Source: an uncultured Chloroflexota bacterium (GTDB taxonomy: Bacteria; Chloroflexota; Chloroflexia; Chloroflexales; Roseiflexaceae). Taken from it: a stretch of DNA of 24,142 bases. The translations under genes and the position numbers were made by a program. The notes beneath the pieces are model-generated. The model had not been told where the DNA came from. It worked only from the letters and a program-made list of their open reading frames with translations, and did no database searches. Positions 13,536 to 22,025 of the stretch are shown here, piece after piece (positions within the stretch are counted from its first letter, which is position 1; each line of letters starts with the position of its first letter). Where the stretch lies: positions 1 through 24,142 of the forward strand of contig CALFIC010000127.1 in NCBI GenBank assembly GCA_937876225.1, in the 5' to 3' direction.

Positions 13536-14900
13536 ATGTTCAACAAGATTTTAATTGCCAACCGTGGCGAAATTGCCGTACGTATCGTACGCGCCTGCCA
13601 CGAACTGGGGGTTCGGGCTGTCGTGGCTTATAGCGAAGCAGATCGCTATTCACTGGCGGTCCGCACCGCCGACGAAGCCGTCTGCATCGGGCCAGCACCA
13701 TCGCCACGCTCGTACCTCAACCAGTCAGCATTGATTAGTGCCGCCCGGATTACCGGCTGTGATGCTATCCATCCCGGCTATGGGTTTTTGTCTGAAAACG
13801 CCTACTTTGCCGAGATCTGTGCCCAATACGGCATTACTTTTATTGGACCCAGCCCCGAGGCGATCCGCTTGATGGGCGACAAAATCGAAGGCCGCACGAC
13901 GATGCGCGCCGCCGGCGTCCCCATCGTCCCTGGCTCTGAAGGCGAACTCAAGTCACTCGAAGAAGCCGTCGAATTGGCTGTGGGCATCGGCTACCCCGTG
14001 TTGCTCAAACCAGCCGGTGGTGGTGGTGGCCGTGGGATGCGCGTCGCCAACGACGAAGCCGAATTGGTGCGCTATTATGCTACCGCCAAAAGCGAAGCTG
14101 AAGCAGCCTTTGGCAATGGCGCATTGTTGCTCGAAAAATACCTGCCCAAGGTGCGCCACGTCGAAATCCAAGTCCTCGCCGACCAATATGGCAATGCCAT
14201 CCACCTCGGCGAACGCGACTGCTCGTCACAACGCCGCCACCAAAAAATCATCGAAGAATCTCCCTCACCAGCCGTCAGCCCCGAGCTCCGCGCCCGGATG
14301 GGTGAAGCCGCCCTCAAGGGTGTACGGGCCATCAATTATGTCAACGCCGGCACGATGGAGTTTTTGCTTGATCCAGAAGGCAACTTCTACTTCATCGAAA
14401 TGAATACCCGGATTCAAGTAGAACACCCCGTCACCGAGATGGTTACCGGCCTCGATTTGGTGCGCTGGCAATTGCGGATCGCTTCCGGTGAGCACCTCAC
14501 CATCCAACAAGCCGATGTCGAGCTCCGTGGCCACGCCATCGAATGCCGTGTCAACGCCGAAGACCCCGAGCGTGACTTTATGCCATCGGTTGGCGAAATC
14601 CAATACTACTTGCCTCCCGGTGGCCCAGGCGTGCGGGTCGATTCGCACCTCTACAACGGCTATACCGTACCGGGGAATTACGACTCCCTGCTCGCCAAAA
14701 TGCTGGTGTGGGCCCCCACCCGCGAAGAAGCCATCGTGCGCATGAAGCGCGCCCTCGGTGAAACCGTCATCCATGGCATCAAAACCACCATCCCCTTCCA
14801 AATGGGCTTACTCGACGACGAGGTCTTCCAACATGGCTTCATGCACACCCGCTATGTGGGGGAAATGATGCCCAAATGGCTCGAGACCCGCAAAAAGTAA
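13536..14900 (+). CDS. accC: Biotin carboxylase subunit of acetyl-CoA carboxylase
   Basis: A 454-residue biotin carboxylase, close to the usual length of about 450. It catalyses ATP- and bicarbonate-dependent carboxylation of the biotin on the BCCP protein, the first half-reaction of malonyl-CoA synthesis. Signatures in order: ILIANRGEIAVRI at the N-terminus, HPGYGFLSEN, the ATP-grasp glycine loop KPAGGGGGRGMRV, EKYLPKVRHVEIQ, ERDCSSQRRHQKIIEE, FIEMNTRIQVEHPVTEM (Glu, Asn and Arg of the active site) and ECRVNAEDP. The frame is open far upstream, but the ATG with GAGG just before it gives the standard N-terminus. No accB, accA or accD is adjacent, so it is stand-alone and must work with subunits encoded elsewhere; a role with propionyl-CoA carboxylase parts is possible. 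It has its own promoter and a strong terminator. Confidence 0.95.
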   Translation: MFNKILIANRGEIAVRIVRACHELGVRAVVAYSEADRYSLAVRTADEAVCIGPAPSPRSYLNQSALISAARITGCDAIHPGYGFLSENAYFAEICAQYGITFIGPSPEAIRLMGDKIEGRTTMRAAGVPIVPGSEGELKSLEEAVELAVGIGYPVLLKPAGGGGGRGMRVANDEAELVRYYATAKSEAEAAFGNGALLLEKYLPKVRHVEIQVLADQYGNAIHLGERDCSSQRRHQKIIEESPSPAVSPELRARMGEAALKGVRAINYVNAGTMEFLLDPEGNFYFIEMNTRIQVEHPVTEMVTGLDLVRWQLRIASGEHLTIQQADVELRGHAIECRVNAEDPERDFMPSVGEIQYYLPPGGPGVRVDSHLYNGYTVPGNYDSLLAKMLVWAPTREEAIVRMKRALGETVIHGIKTTIPFQMGLLDDEVFQHGFMHTRYVGEMMPKWLETRKK

Positions 14901-14912
14901 CCCGTACCCTGT

Positions 14913-14948
14913 ACACCCCACAGACACTGCGGTGTCTGTGGGGTGTTT
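14913..14948 (+). terminator. Intrinsic terminator after accC
   Basis: A perfect 15-bp stem (14913-14927 with 14932-14946, loop TGCG) is followed by TTTCT, 13 bases after the accC stop. It isolates accC from the SDR gene. Confidence 0.85.
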
Positions 14949-15064
14949 CTGCGCATAGAAGAATATTTGCACACCGCCAATTCACGACGCGCACTAATAA
15001 TTTTTTTCATAAAAATACAAAACACTACTTCATGAGAAAAGACATTTTTTGCCATTTATATGCG

Positions 15065-15083
15065 TAAAATCATAGTGATTTTA
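15065..15083. promoter_or_regulatory. Perfect dyad TAAAATCA-TAG-TGATTTTA, possible operator
   Basis: Two perfect 8-base half-sites with a 3-base spacer lie 45 bases upstream of the SDR gene's -10. The geometry suits a dimeric helix-turn-helix regulator. No regulator gene is adjacent, so the role is inference. Confidence 0.4.
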
Positions 15084-15127
15084 TACATGATTCGAGATAA
15101 ATATCAACTTATTTTTGATTACTAGCG

Positions 15128-15133
15128 TATAAT
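15128..15133 (+). promoter_or_regulatory. Consensus -10 TATAAT for the SDR gene
   Basis: An exact TATAAT lies 66 bases before the chosen ATG. The -35 position 17 bases upstream (CAACTT) is weak. The leader would be about 60 bases. Confidence 0.5.
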
Positions 15134-15199
15134 CGAGGTGGTACGAAACATCCATTCAGACAAATGGTTTTACACCATCTACACAAGAAAGAAAAATCG

Positions 15200-16015
15200 A
15201 TGAAAACCAACGGAAAAGTCATCGTCGTCACTGGCGCTGGCAATGGCATGGCTCGTGAAGTCACGCTCGAATTGTTGCGTCGTGGAGCGCGCGTCGCAGC
15301 TGTCGACATCAATCAAGCCGCCCTCGACGAAACCATGAAGCTGGCTGGTGCTGCCAGCACCCGCGTCAGCACGCACATCGTCAATGTGGCCGACCTGGCT
15401 CAAGTGGCCGCCTTACCCGCTGCCGTGATTGCGGCCCATGGTCAAGTCGATGGCTTGATGAATATCGCCGGGATTATCCATAAATTCCTCAAGGTACAAG
15501 ATTTGTCGTACGACGACATCCACCGTGTATTCAACATTAATTTTTTTGGTACGGTGCACATGGTCAAAGAGTTCTTGCCCCATCTCATCGCCCGCCCCGA
15601 AGCACAAATCCTGAATGTGTCGAGCATGGGTGGCTATGTGCCGGTGCCTGGGCAGACCATGTATGGGGCCTCAAAGGCTGCGATTAAGTTGTTTAGCGAA
15701 GGCTTGCGCTCCGAGTTATTGGGGACCAAGGTGGGCGTGTGTGTGCTCTTCCCGGGGGCTATCGCCACCAATATGCCGGTAAATTCGGGGATTATGACGA
15801 GCCAAGAAGCCGCAGCAATGGCCAAACAAGGGGCAGCCAAATTCAAAACTATGCCGGCACCACTGGCTGGGACGATGATTGTCGATGCCTTTGAGTCGAA
15901 TCGCTTCCATAATTTTGTGGGTTCTGACGCCAAAATGATGGACATTTTGTCTCGTATCATGCCGGAACGGGCGGCGCTGACGATTCAACAGCAAATGGCA
16001 TCGTTACTCAAGTAA
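15200..16015 (+). CDS. Classical short-chain dehydrogenase/reductase (SDR)
   Basis: A 271-residue classical SDR. Motifs are TGAGNGMA (11-18) for the dinucleotide, D36 at the end of beta-2 (VDIN), NIAG (88-91), catalytic S142, and Y155 with K159 in YGASK. An acidic D36 favours NAD(H) over NADP(H). The last Gly of the usual TGxxxGxG is replaced by Ala (A18), a mild deviation. The substrate is an alcohol/ketone of unknown identity. I chose the ATG giving the standard short N-terminus; an ATG 12 codons upstream lacks an SD and only a weak purine stretch (AAGAAAG) precedes the chosen one. The aldehyde dehydrogenase gene is next but lies behind a strong terminator, so coordinated rather than joint transcription is likely. 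Confidence 0.9.
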   Translation: MKTNGKVIVVTGAGNGMAREVTLELLRRGARVAAVDINQAALDETMKLAGAASTRVSTHIVNVADLAQVAALPAAVIAAHGQVDGLMNIAGIIHKFLKVQDLSYDDIHRVFNINFFGTVHMVKEFLPHLIARPEAQILNVSSMGGYVPVPGQTMYGASKAAIKLFSEGLRSELLGTKVGVCVLFPGAIATNMPVNSGIMTSQEAAAMAKQGAAKFKTMPAPLAGTMIVDAFESNRFHNFVGSDAKMMDILSRIMPERAALTIQQQMASLLK

Positions 16016-16034
16016 CATCAATAAAAAATCAACC

Positions 16035-16072
16035 AAAGGGCAGGAGCATTTGTATATGCACCTGCCCTTTTT
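16035..16072 (+). terminator. Intrinsic terminator after the SDR gene
   Basis: AAAGGGCAGG/CCTGCCCTTT (10 bp) with an inner GCAT/ATGC stem is followed by a run of T (TTTTT), 19 bases after the stop codon. Confidence 0.9.
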
Positions 16073-16144
16073 ATTATGCATACATCCAAGTCTCCTCATT
16101 TTTACGTATATTTTGCAAACCGTATGCGGAAAGGGATATATTCC

Positions 16145-17689
16145 ATGGCAAAAATGATTTCACCCAGTGTGGAATGGCAGGGATTACTCGCACAAGCCAA
16201 AGCACTTGTGCCTGAAGCGTTTAGCAGTGATGGGCGTGTCCTCAACTTGATGGAGGGCGAGTGGGGGCATCCTGGCCACGGCAAAACCTATATGTCGCCA
16301 GTCGATGGCACATTCATGGGCAATCTGCCCATGCTCAACCTCGACGAAGCCAAGCGAGCCGTCCGTTATTGTGCTCAAGAATTCCAAACCTGGTCCAAAG
16401 TATCACTCGACCAACGCAAACAACGGGTCGTTGACACGTTGGCGTTGCTCAAACAACACCGCGAACTGATTGGGCGGTTGTTGATTTGGGAAATCGGCAA
16501 GCCATACATTACCGCTATGACCGACGTCGATCGTTGTATCAGCGGTGTGGAGTGGTATGTCGACCAAATCGACTCCCAAATGGCAGGCCGCACCCCCCTC
16601 GGCGTAATTTCGAACATCGCCTCATGGAACTACCCATTGTCGGTGCTGGTCCATGCCATGTTGGTACAAGTCTTGGCCGGTAACTCGGTCATCGCCAAAA
16701 CCCCCACCGACGGTGGCTTGTACGCCCTAACGGTATCACTGGCCCTCGCACGGCGCTGTGGCTTGCCAGTATCGCTAGTGAGTGGCTCAGGCGGTCAATT
16801 GAGTGAGGCCTTGGTACGCAACGCCGATGTCGACTGCTTGGCGTTTGTGGGTGGCAAAAGCAATGGCCGTGACATTGCGGCCAGCTTGTATGACCGCGAC
16901 AAGCGCTACATGCTCGAAATGGAAGGTATCAACGTCTATGGCATCTGGGAGTTTTCGGATTGGAACGGGCTGGCGCAACAACTCAAAAAAGGCTACGACT
17001 ACGGCAAACAACGCTGTACCGCCTATGTACGCTTTGCGGTACAACGCAAGCTCTTCCCCAAATTCCTCGACACCTACATCCCCGTACTCAAGGGGCTCAA
17101 ATACGGCAATCCCACGCTGGTCGACAACCCCAACGATCCCTTGCCCAGCCTCGACTTTGGGCCGCTCATCAACGCCAAAAAGGTCGAAGAGTTGCGGGTC
17201 ATGCAAAGCGAAGCGATTTCGTTGGGGGCGATTGGACTCTACGAAAGCGACATCGACGAGTCACTCTTTTTGCCCAACCAAGACACCTCAGCTTACTTTG
17301 GCCCCACCTCGATATTAAACGTACCTCGCAATGCGCGCTTGCATCACAACGAGCCATTCGGACCACTCGACACCATCGTATTGGTCGACCGCGTCGAAGA
17401 ACTCGTCGCCGAAATGAATATTTCCAACGGCTCATTGGTTTCATCGCTGGCCTGCGATGACGACCGGGTCGCCAAAGAAATTGCTGGCGATTTGCGATCG
17501 TACAAAGTAGGGCTCAACAAAATCCGTTCACGCGGTGACCGCGACGAGACCTTTGGCGGGATTGGGCAATCATGGAAGGGCTGTTTTGTGGGTGGCAAAT
17601 ACCTCGTACAATCAATTACCGTGGGGCAACCCGGTGAGCGCTTGTATGGCAACTTCCCTGATTACACATTGCTCCCCGACGTACGCTAA
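16145..17689 (+). CDS. Aldehyde dehydrogenase family protein (divergent branch)
   Basis: A 514-residue protein with the ALDH fold. N162 in ASWNYP and K185 in VIAKTPTD bind the cofactor, E258 in LEMEGINVYGIW aligns with the general-base Glu, and C291 in YGKQRCTA is the catalytic Cys. The Glu segment is LEMEG where typical ALDHs have LELGG, and the usual FTGS strand is replaced by AFVGGKSNG, so this is a divergent branch. The NEPFGP motif is retained (HHNEPFGPLDT). The predicted reaction is NAD(P)+-dependent oxidation of an aldehyde to an acid or thioester. GGAAAGGG lies 9 bases before this ATG; an in-frame ATG 23 codons earlier falls just after the preceding terminator and lacks an SD. The substrate is unknown. 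Confidence 0.88.
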   Translation: MAKMISPSVEWQGLLAQAKALVPEAFSSDGRVLNLMEGEWGHPGHGKTYMSPVDGTFMGNLPMLNLDEAKRAVRYCAQEFQTWSKVSLDQRKQRVVDTLALLKQHRELIGRLLIWEIGKPYITAMTDVDRCISGVEWYVDQIDSQMAGRTPLGVISNIASWNYPLSVLVHAMLVQVLAGNSVIAKTPTDGGLYALTVSLALARRCGLPVSLVSGSGGQLSEALVRNADVDCLAFVGGKSNGRDIAASLYDRDKRYMLEMEGINVYGIWEFSDWNGLAQQLKKGYDYGKQRCTAYVRFAVQRKLFPKFLDTYIPVLKGLKYGNPTLVDNPNDPLPSLDFGPLINAKKVEELRVMQSEAISLGAIGLYESDIDESLFLPNQDTSAYFGPTSILNVPRNARLHHNEPFGPLDTIVLVDRVEELVAEMNISNGSLVSSLACDDDRVAKEIAGDLRSYKVGLNKIRSRGDRDETFGGIGQSWKGCFVGGKYLVQSITVGQPGERLYGNFPDYTLLPDVR

Positions 17690-17701
17690 CTAGCCTATAT
17701 C

Positions 17702-17740
17702 AACACCACCACATGCGCTGTGCATGTGGTGGTGTTTTTT
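17702..17740 (+). terminator. Intrinsic terminator after the aldehyde dehydrogenase gene
   Basis: A perfect 15-bp stem (17702-17716 with 17722-17736, loop GCTGT) runs into a T-tract reaching 17740, 12 bases after the stop. Confidence 0.92.
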
Positions 17741-17785
17741 ATGTCACAATAAGGCTATGTTTTTTGCACACAGAGGTCAGCACAT

Positions 17786-18763
17786 ATGCGTTCATTACTT
17801 GCGACTCGTCCCGATCAAAATGCCCCACCTATAGTTAGCGTCACAGAAAGTGACACGCTTCCTACGGGCAATGTCACCATCGCGGTGGCGTATTCGGGGA
17901 TCAACTACAAAGATGCCTTGGCGGTCACCAATCGTGCCCCTATATTACGCAGCTTTCCCATGGTACCGGGGATTGATTTGGCCGGTACGGTGAGCGCATC
18001 GGATGACCCACGTTGGCTGATTGGCGACCAAGTGGTCATTGCAGGGCGGGGCATCGGCGAGCGTCGCTCTGGTGGGTACACCACGCTGACGCGCCAACCA
18101 GGCGACATCCTCACTCGCTTGCCGGCAGGATTAACCCTCGCCGATGCGATGGCGATTGGTACTGCCGGGATTACCGCAGCTATGTCAGTCGCAGCGATTA
18201 TGCGGGCAGGCATCGCACCCAGCGAGCGCCCGGTGCTCGTGACCGGCGCGAGTGGCGGTGTGGGGATGCATGCCATCGCATTGCTAACCCAACACGGCTA
18301 TAGCGTCACAGCGGTCACCGGACGGCCAGCCCTCGCCGATGATTTACGGCGCTGTGGCGCCACGATGGTCATCAGTCGCGACGACATCGCCGGCGACAAA
18401 CCGCTCGAACGCGAACGCTGGGCGGCGGTAGTTGATACCGTTGGCGGACCCGTGGCGAGTGCAGCGATTCGCACCACTGCCTATGGTGGGGTAGTTACGA
18501 TGTGCGGTCATGCGGGGGGTGCCCAGCTCGATTTGACCGTCTATCCGTTAATTTTGCGCGGGGTTCAGCTCATCGGGATAGAATCAGTCAATGGGCCACA
18601 AGCCAATGTCGATGCCGCATGGGCGTTCATTGCTGCGTCGTGGGACCGGGCACGCATCGCGCATATGATACATAGCGTGGCACTCGCCAATGTCCCAGAT
18701 ACGTGTGTGGCCATGCTTAACGGCGAACGCGTCGGACGGACCATCGTCACCCTGGCGGAATAG
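17786..18763 (+). CDS. acuI: AcuI/YhdH-type acrylyl-CoA reductase (zinc-free MDR)
   Basis: A 325-residue medium-chain reductase of the YhdH/AcuI branch, near its usual length. Signatures are INYKDALA (39-46), PMVPGIDLAGTV (58-69), GTAGITAA (125-132), the NADPH loop VTGASGGVG (152-160), VDTVGG (216-221) and LILRGVQLIGIES (255-267). Zinc-binding Cys/His motifs of alcohol dehydrogenases are absent, as expected. AcuI reduces the toxic intermediate acrylyl-CoA to propionyl-CoA with NADPH, for instance in 3-hydroxypropionate or DMSP-derived acrylate metabolism. AGAGG lies 9 bases before the ATG. It stands alone between two strong terminators. Generic quinone/enone reductase activity is the alternative; the symbol is by family resemblance. 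Confidence 0.85.
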   Translation: MRSLLATRPDQNAPPIVSVTESDTLPTGNVTIAVAYSGINYKDALAVTNRAPILRSFPMVPGIDLAGTVSASDDPRWLIGDQVVIAGRGIGERRSGGYTTLTRQPGDILTRLPAGLTLADAMAIGTAGITAAMSVAAIMRAGIAPSERPVLVTGASGGVGMHAIALLTQHGYSVTAVTGRPALADDLRRCGATMVISRDDIAGDKPLERERWAAVVDTVGGPVASAAIRTTAYGGVVTMCGHAGGAQLDLTVYPLILRGVQLIGIESVNGPQANVDAAWAFIAASWDRARIAHMIHSVALANVPDTCVAMLNGERVGRTIVTLAE

Positions 18764-18774
18764 TCACGGCATAC

Positions 18775-18822
18775 AAAAACCGCCCTTCCGTCACGCGGTT
18801 GCGTGACGGAAGGGCGGTTTTT
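18775..18822. terminator. Bidirectional intrinsic terminator between convergent genes
   Basis: A perfect 17-bp stem (18780-18796 with 18801-18817, loop GGTT) is flanked by AAAAA on the left and TTTTT on the right. It therefore presents a T-run to transcripts from both the acrylyl-CoA reductase gene and the glycosyltransferase gene. Confidence 0.95.
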
Positions 18823-18827
18823 CCGCA

Positions 18828-21188
18828 TTACGGTGCCAATGTTACGCCACGTACATGGATATGAGTTTGGACATCTGACGGGACATCTTGTTCGGTAATT
18901 GCCGCTTGTAACGAAATAATCGCGACTTGTGATGGCAACGTAAACACCACGACTTGATCAGATTCGGCAGTCGGAAATTTCTGTGAGAATTGTTGGTCAC
19001 CATCAGCGGTTTTGATGATGATATTCGCCACAAAATTATGCATACCACCAAGGGCAAACGTGACTGTTTTGGTGGGCAATGCCTGCCCTAACTTCAAATC
19101 TAGCGTAAATGACGCACTAGTCCCATCGCTCCGCACCAACGTATCAGGATTATTGTCGAACAAATCCGGAATTGAGCCGGTATCAATCGGTGATATCGTG
19201 ATAGCCGATTGGATGCCATTGACGACCACCGCACCACTCGTTGGCGTACCTGATGTCGATACCAGTGGCAATTTCGAATTATCTGGCTGTGGTGCAGGTA
19301 CGACGATTGTTTCTTGGTTTGTTACCGGTGTTGGCGGCGGCGGCGTACCGGGCACGGCAATACCAATCAAGGCCGAACTATAAAACAACGGCGTGCCATC
19401 GGGCATAGTATGTAATACTGGTCGGAATTGATCTTTGCAGGCTTCGACATTGGGTGACGGCAAGGGGGTATCAAACGTCCAAATCATCACCGCAGGACGG
19501 TCAGTTTGGGCCAGTGTATCGCATGTCAAGGTATCAGCAGGATCAAAACGTTTGAGCATGGCTGGGTGTTGCATCTGCAATTGCGAAAAAAACGGCTCTG
19601 GCGACGTATCACGCCAACAACATCCGGCAATATACACCGAGGTGTCGGGTGACAACATATCGGCATATTTGACAATCATACGCCCAATTGGCACATCACC
19701 ATAGGGCATACTACTTATGTATTTATCAAAATAGCGCTCGATATTTTGTTGGAGTGATGCCCCAAACACCACCAAAACCACCAGCCCCGACACACTTGCC
19801 CAGCGACCTTTGAGGAAATTATATATTTCGTATAATCCCAAGGCGATAAATAGATAGGCGTATGGCGCAGCCCCAATACTCCGTGAAGCCGACGGTACTT
19901 GCTCGGGGTAACGCAATACCAGCAATGAAGGGACATGCAACAACAAAAACGGAATAATCAGCAATGGAGCTTTGGCACGCATATTGGCACGGAAGCAACT
20001 CGCGATCCCCATCACAAATAATACACTACTAATTATGTCAATATGAGCAAGTCCACGGACATTACTACGAAATACATTATCACCACTCGTAAAGTATGCA
20101 CCAACTCCACGCGCCAAAATATCCATAATCCGACTAGGAGCCAAATCAGTCGTTTCGAATTTTTCGCTGATGTAATTCCCTGTAATCGAATCAGGGTTAC
20201 TCAGATACATCATGATAAATGGGAGTGCTCCCACCAATAGCATCAACGTATAGCGTACGATATCTTGGCGATTGCGAATCACTTTGGTTTGCCACAATGC
20301 TACCACCGTCAACCACATTACTGGCGGTACAACAAACGATTGTGGGTACGAATACAAACCAAATGTTGCAATCAACGCTGACGCATACAACCAGCCAACC
20401 CGTTGGGTATTGATGTAGCGCAACAGGGCATATACCGTGCCAATCGTCACTAGCGGCACAAAAATTTGTGAATTCCCTAAACGACTAAAAATCAACAACC
20501 ACGAGCCACTACCTGCGATGGCTAAGGCAATAACCCCCAGCTTGCGTCCAGCCAATTGACGCGCCGTGCCCATGATAAGTGCCACAATTCCCAAACTCGT
20601 CAAAATCGAAGCGACTTTGATTTGGTCAAAACCAGTCCCAATATAATAAATGAGTGGTGCAATCATGTAGTGATAGAGTGGACCAGAGCTTAATGAAAAA
20701 TACCACGGCCAATCGCCACGGAGGACACTTTTGGTATAGGTTTGCACGATTTCAATATCACCGTACATTTCACCTTGCAACGTATCAATCCGATAAAACC
20801 GGATTACCACCGTCATCAACACGGCAGCCCAAAACAGCCATGTCCAAATATCAAAGGTAAATGTCGTAGTGACATCCGGTAATGACCATTGTGGCAACTG
20901 CGGAAGTGTCAATTTGGTTGCCGCGTGACGAACGTTATTGAGTGCTTTTGCAGGAGTTGGTTTGGGTTTAGGCGGTGGGGGGATAATGACCGTCGGTCCA
21001 CTATCTTCGAGGTTAAACGCAATTTGATTTTCATCGACTGATGCCGATTGATGTGATTCGCCATGAATCGGCACATCGCCAAACTTCGGTCGGCGTCGCT
21101 GATGCCACCATATACGAATCGCTTTGCGGAACGAATCGCGCAACAATGCAAATAAACTCTGTTCTTGTGTTGGTGGCTTCACCGCCAT
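18828..21188 (-). CDS. GT-C (PMT/ArnT-like) membrane glycosyltransferase with C-terminal beta-sandwich
   Basis: A 786-residue protein. Residues 1-110 are a soluble cytoplasmic N-terminus with a proline-rich linker (PPPPKPKPTP, 70-79). About a dozen membrane helices begin near residue 113. The first outer loop has GEMYGDIEI with a D144-x-E146 motif, followed by SGPLYHY; these match the GT-C/GT39 pattern in which the acidic pair activates a lipid-phosphate-sugar donor. The final ~150 residues, after a Pro/Thr-rich linker, form a beta-strand-rich domain (DLFDNNPDTLVR, ASFTLDL) like F5/8-type-C/discoidin carbohydrate-binding domains, and should lie outside the membrane. The role is probably transfer of a sugar from a polyprenyl-phosphate to an envelope polymer or protein. 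GAGGAG precedes this ATG. A lipoprotein gene lies 143 bases upstream on the same strand. Confidence 0.85.
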   Translation of the reverse strand: MAVKPPTQEQSLFALLRDSFRKAIRIWWHQRRRPKFGDVPIHGESHQSASVDENQIAFNLEDSGPTVIIPPPPKPKPTPAKALNNVRHAATKLTLPQLPQWSLPDVTTTFTFDIWTWLFWAAVLMTVVIRFYRIDTLQGEMYGDIEIVQTYTKSVLRGDWPWYFSLSSGPLYHYMIAPLIYYIGTGFDQIKVASILTSLGIVALIMGTARQLAGRKLGVIALAIAGSGSWLLIFSRLGNSQIFVPLVTIGTVYALLRYINTQRVGWLYASALIATFGLYSYPQSFVVPPVMWLTVVALWQTKVIRNRQDIVRYTLMLLVGALPFIMMYLSNPDSITGNYISEKFETTDLAPSRIMDILARGVGAYFTSGDNVFRSNVRGLAHIDIISSVLFVMGIASCFRANMRAKAPLLIIPFLLLHVPSLLVLRYPEQVPSASRSIGAAPYAYLFIALGLYEIYNFLKGRWASVSGLVVLVVFGASLQQNIERYFDKYISSMPYGDVPIGRMIVKYADMLSPDTSVYIAGCCWRDTSPEPFFSQLQMQHPAMLKRFDPADTLTCDTLAQTDRPAVMIWTFDTPLPSPNVEACKDQFRPVLHTMPDGTPLFYSSALIGIAVPGTPPPPTPVTNQETIVVPAPQPDNSKLPLVSTSGTPTSGAVVVNGIQSAITISPIDTGSIPDLFDNNPDTLVRSDGTSASFTLDLKLGQALPTKTVTFALGGMHNFVANIIIKTADGDQQFSQKFPTAESDQVVVFTLPSQVAIISLQAAITEQDVPSDVQTHIHVRGVTLAP

Positions 21189-21331
21189 GACACTCTCCTC
21201 ACATGCAAAAAACCAGTGTGTGTAAAACAACTGTAGACATTATTACAAATCACGCACAGCGCCGCACACAAATACGTTCTGTTCATGATAGCTGTAAGCC
21301 ACAACGCAATTGGGGAGTACATTCCCTGCAT

Positions 21332-21892
21332 TTAGTTTTCTGTCAAAAACCAACGCACACCCACATGCACCACCGGGAAGGTATTGCTATTATTGCCAAT
21401 CAAATACCCAAGTGATTCATTCTGTGACCAAATAGCCACATTACCACGGTTTGAATTACGATTAATCACCATTGCGATCATAGCATTTGGCACTTCGACA
21501 ATTACGGTATCATTGTCATCTTTGATACGCCGTGCTGGCTCAAATTGGATATCAAACGATACTGTTTCATCTGCGTTGAGTTGAGCCACACCCGCCGCCA
21601 AATTATCCAACGAACTCCGAATAGCGATTCGTTGGGTATTCCGTTCTACGGGTACAAAATAATTCGATAACGTATCTGCCCATTGGTCGCGCACATCGGT
21701 ACGATTGATGGTCGGGTCTTTGAGCGCCTTGTTGAGGTCACTCAAAAAATTTTCGACGGTAATTTCAGGGCTTGTGCCGCCACCATTCAATGATTGGTCA
21801 CTCACCACGACCGGCGCCGGCGTGTTGTCGGCACACGCCACCAACACAACCACATACAATAGTAATAACAATGTAAGTGCGACTTTTTTCAT
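21332..21892 (-). CDS. Small lipoprotein of unknown function
   Basis: A 186-residue protein with a lipoprotein signal: MKK, a long Leu/Val core and lipobox LVAC with C20 as the lipidated residue. The mature part begins with a Pro/Val/Ser linker, then a mixed alpha-beta domain (about 45-186). It includes a helix resembling the start of NTF2-like or DUF-type lipoproteins (SPEITVENFLSDLNKALKD) and strands ending in VGVRWFLTEN. I recognise no catalytic motif. It is probably anchored on the outer face of the cytoplasmic membrane. An upstream frame extension of 21 codons is ignored because the signal peptide starts at this Met; the SD is weak. It lies upstream of the glycosyltransferase gene on the same strand and diverges from mnmG. 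A GT-associated envelope role is possible. Confidence 0.75.
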   Translation of the reverse strand: MKKVALTLLLLLYVVVLVACADNTPAPVVVSDQSLNGGGTSPEITVENFLSDLNKALKDPTINRTDVRDQWADTLSNYFVPVERNTQRIAIRSSLDNLAAGVAQLNADETVSFDIQFEPARRIKDDNDTVIVEVPNAMIAMVINRNSNRGNVAIWSQNESLGYLIGNNSNTFPVVHVGVRWFLTEN

Positions 21893-21932
21893 GGCACTAT
21901 CATACCATGAAATATACGACTGCATGGTACAA

Positions 21933-21938
21933 TATAAT
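21933..21938 (+). promoter_or_regulatory. Consensus -10 TATAAT upstream of mnmG
   Basis: TATAAT on the plus strand lies 88 bases before the mnmG ATG in the divergent gap with the lipoprotein gene. The -35 is weak, so it is only a candidate. Confidence 0.4.
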
Positions 21939-22025
21939 TGTGTGTTGTCATCCAAAAATCAGCTTCTTGTCCCGTTCTAATCGGTTTACACTCAATACGT
22001 TACCCCCACTAAGGAAGCAATCTGT

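Larger units (their letters stand above)
14949..15199. other. AT-rich regulatory gap before the SDR gene
   Basis: No gene is supportable here. The stretch from about 14995 to 15135 is clearly richer in A and T than the surrounding genes and contains an 8-bp dyad and a consensus -10. It otherwise holds only short chance open frames. Confidence 0.6.

Noticed and set aside
14265..14801. 178-codon minus-strand frame inside accC
   Set aside because: It is antisense to highly conserved biotin carboxylase codons, with no SD and no motif.
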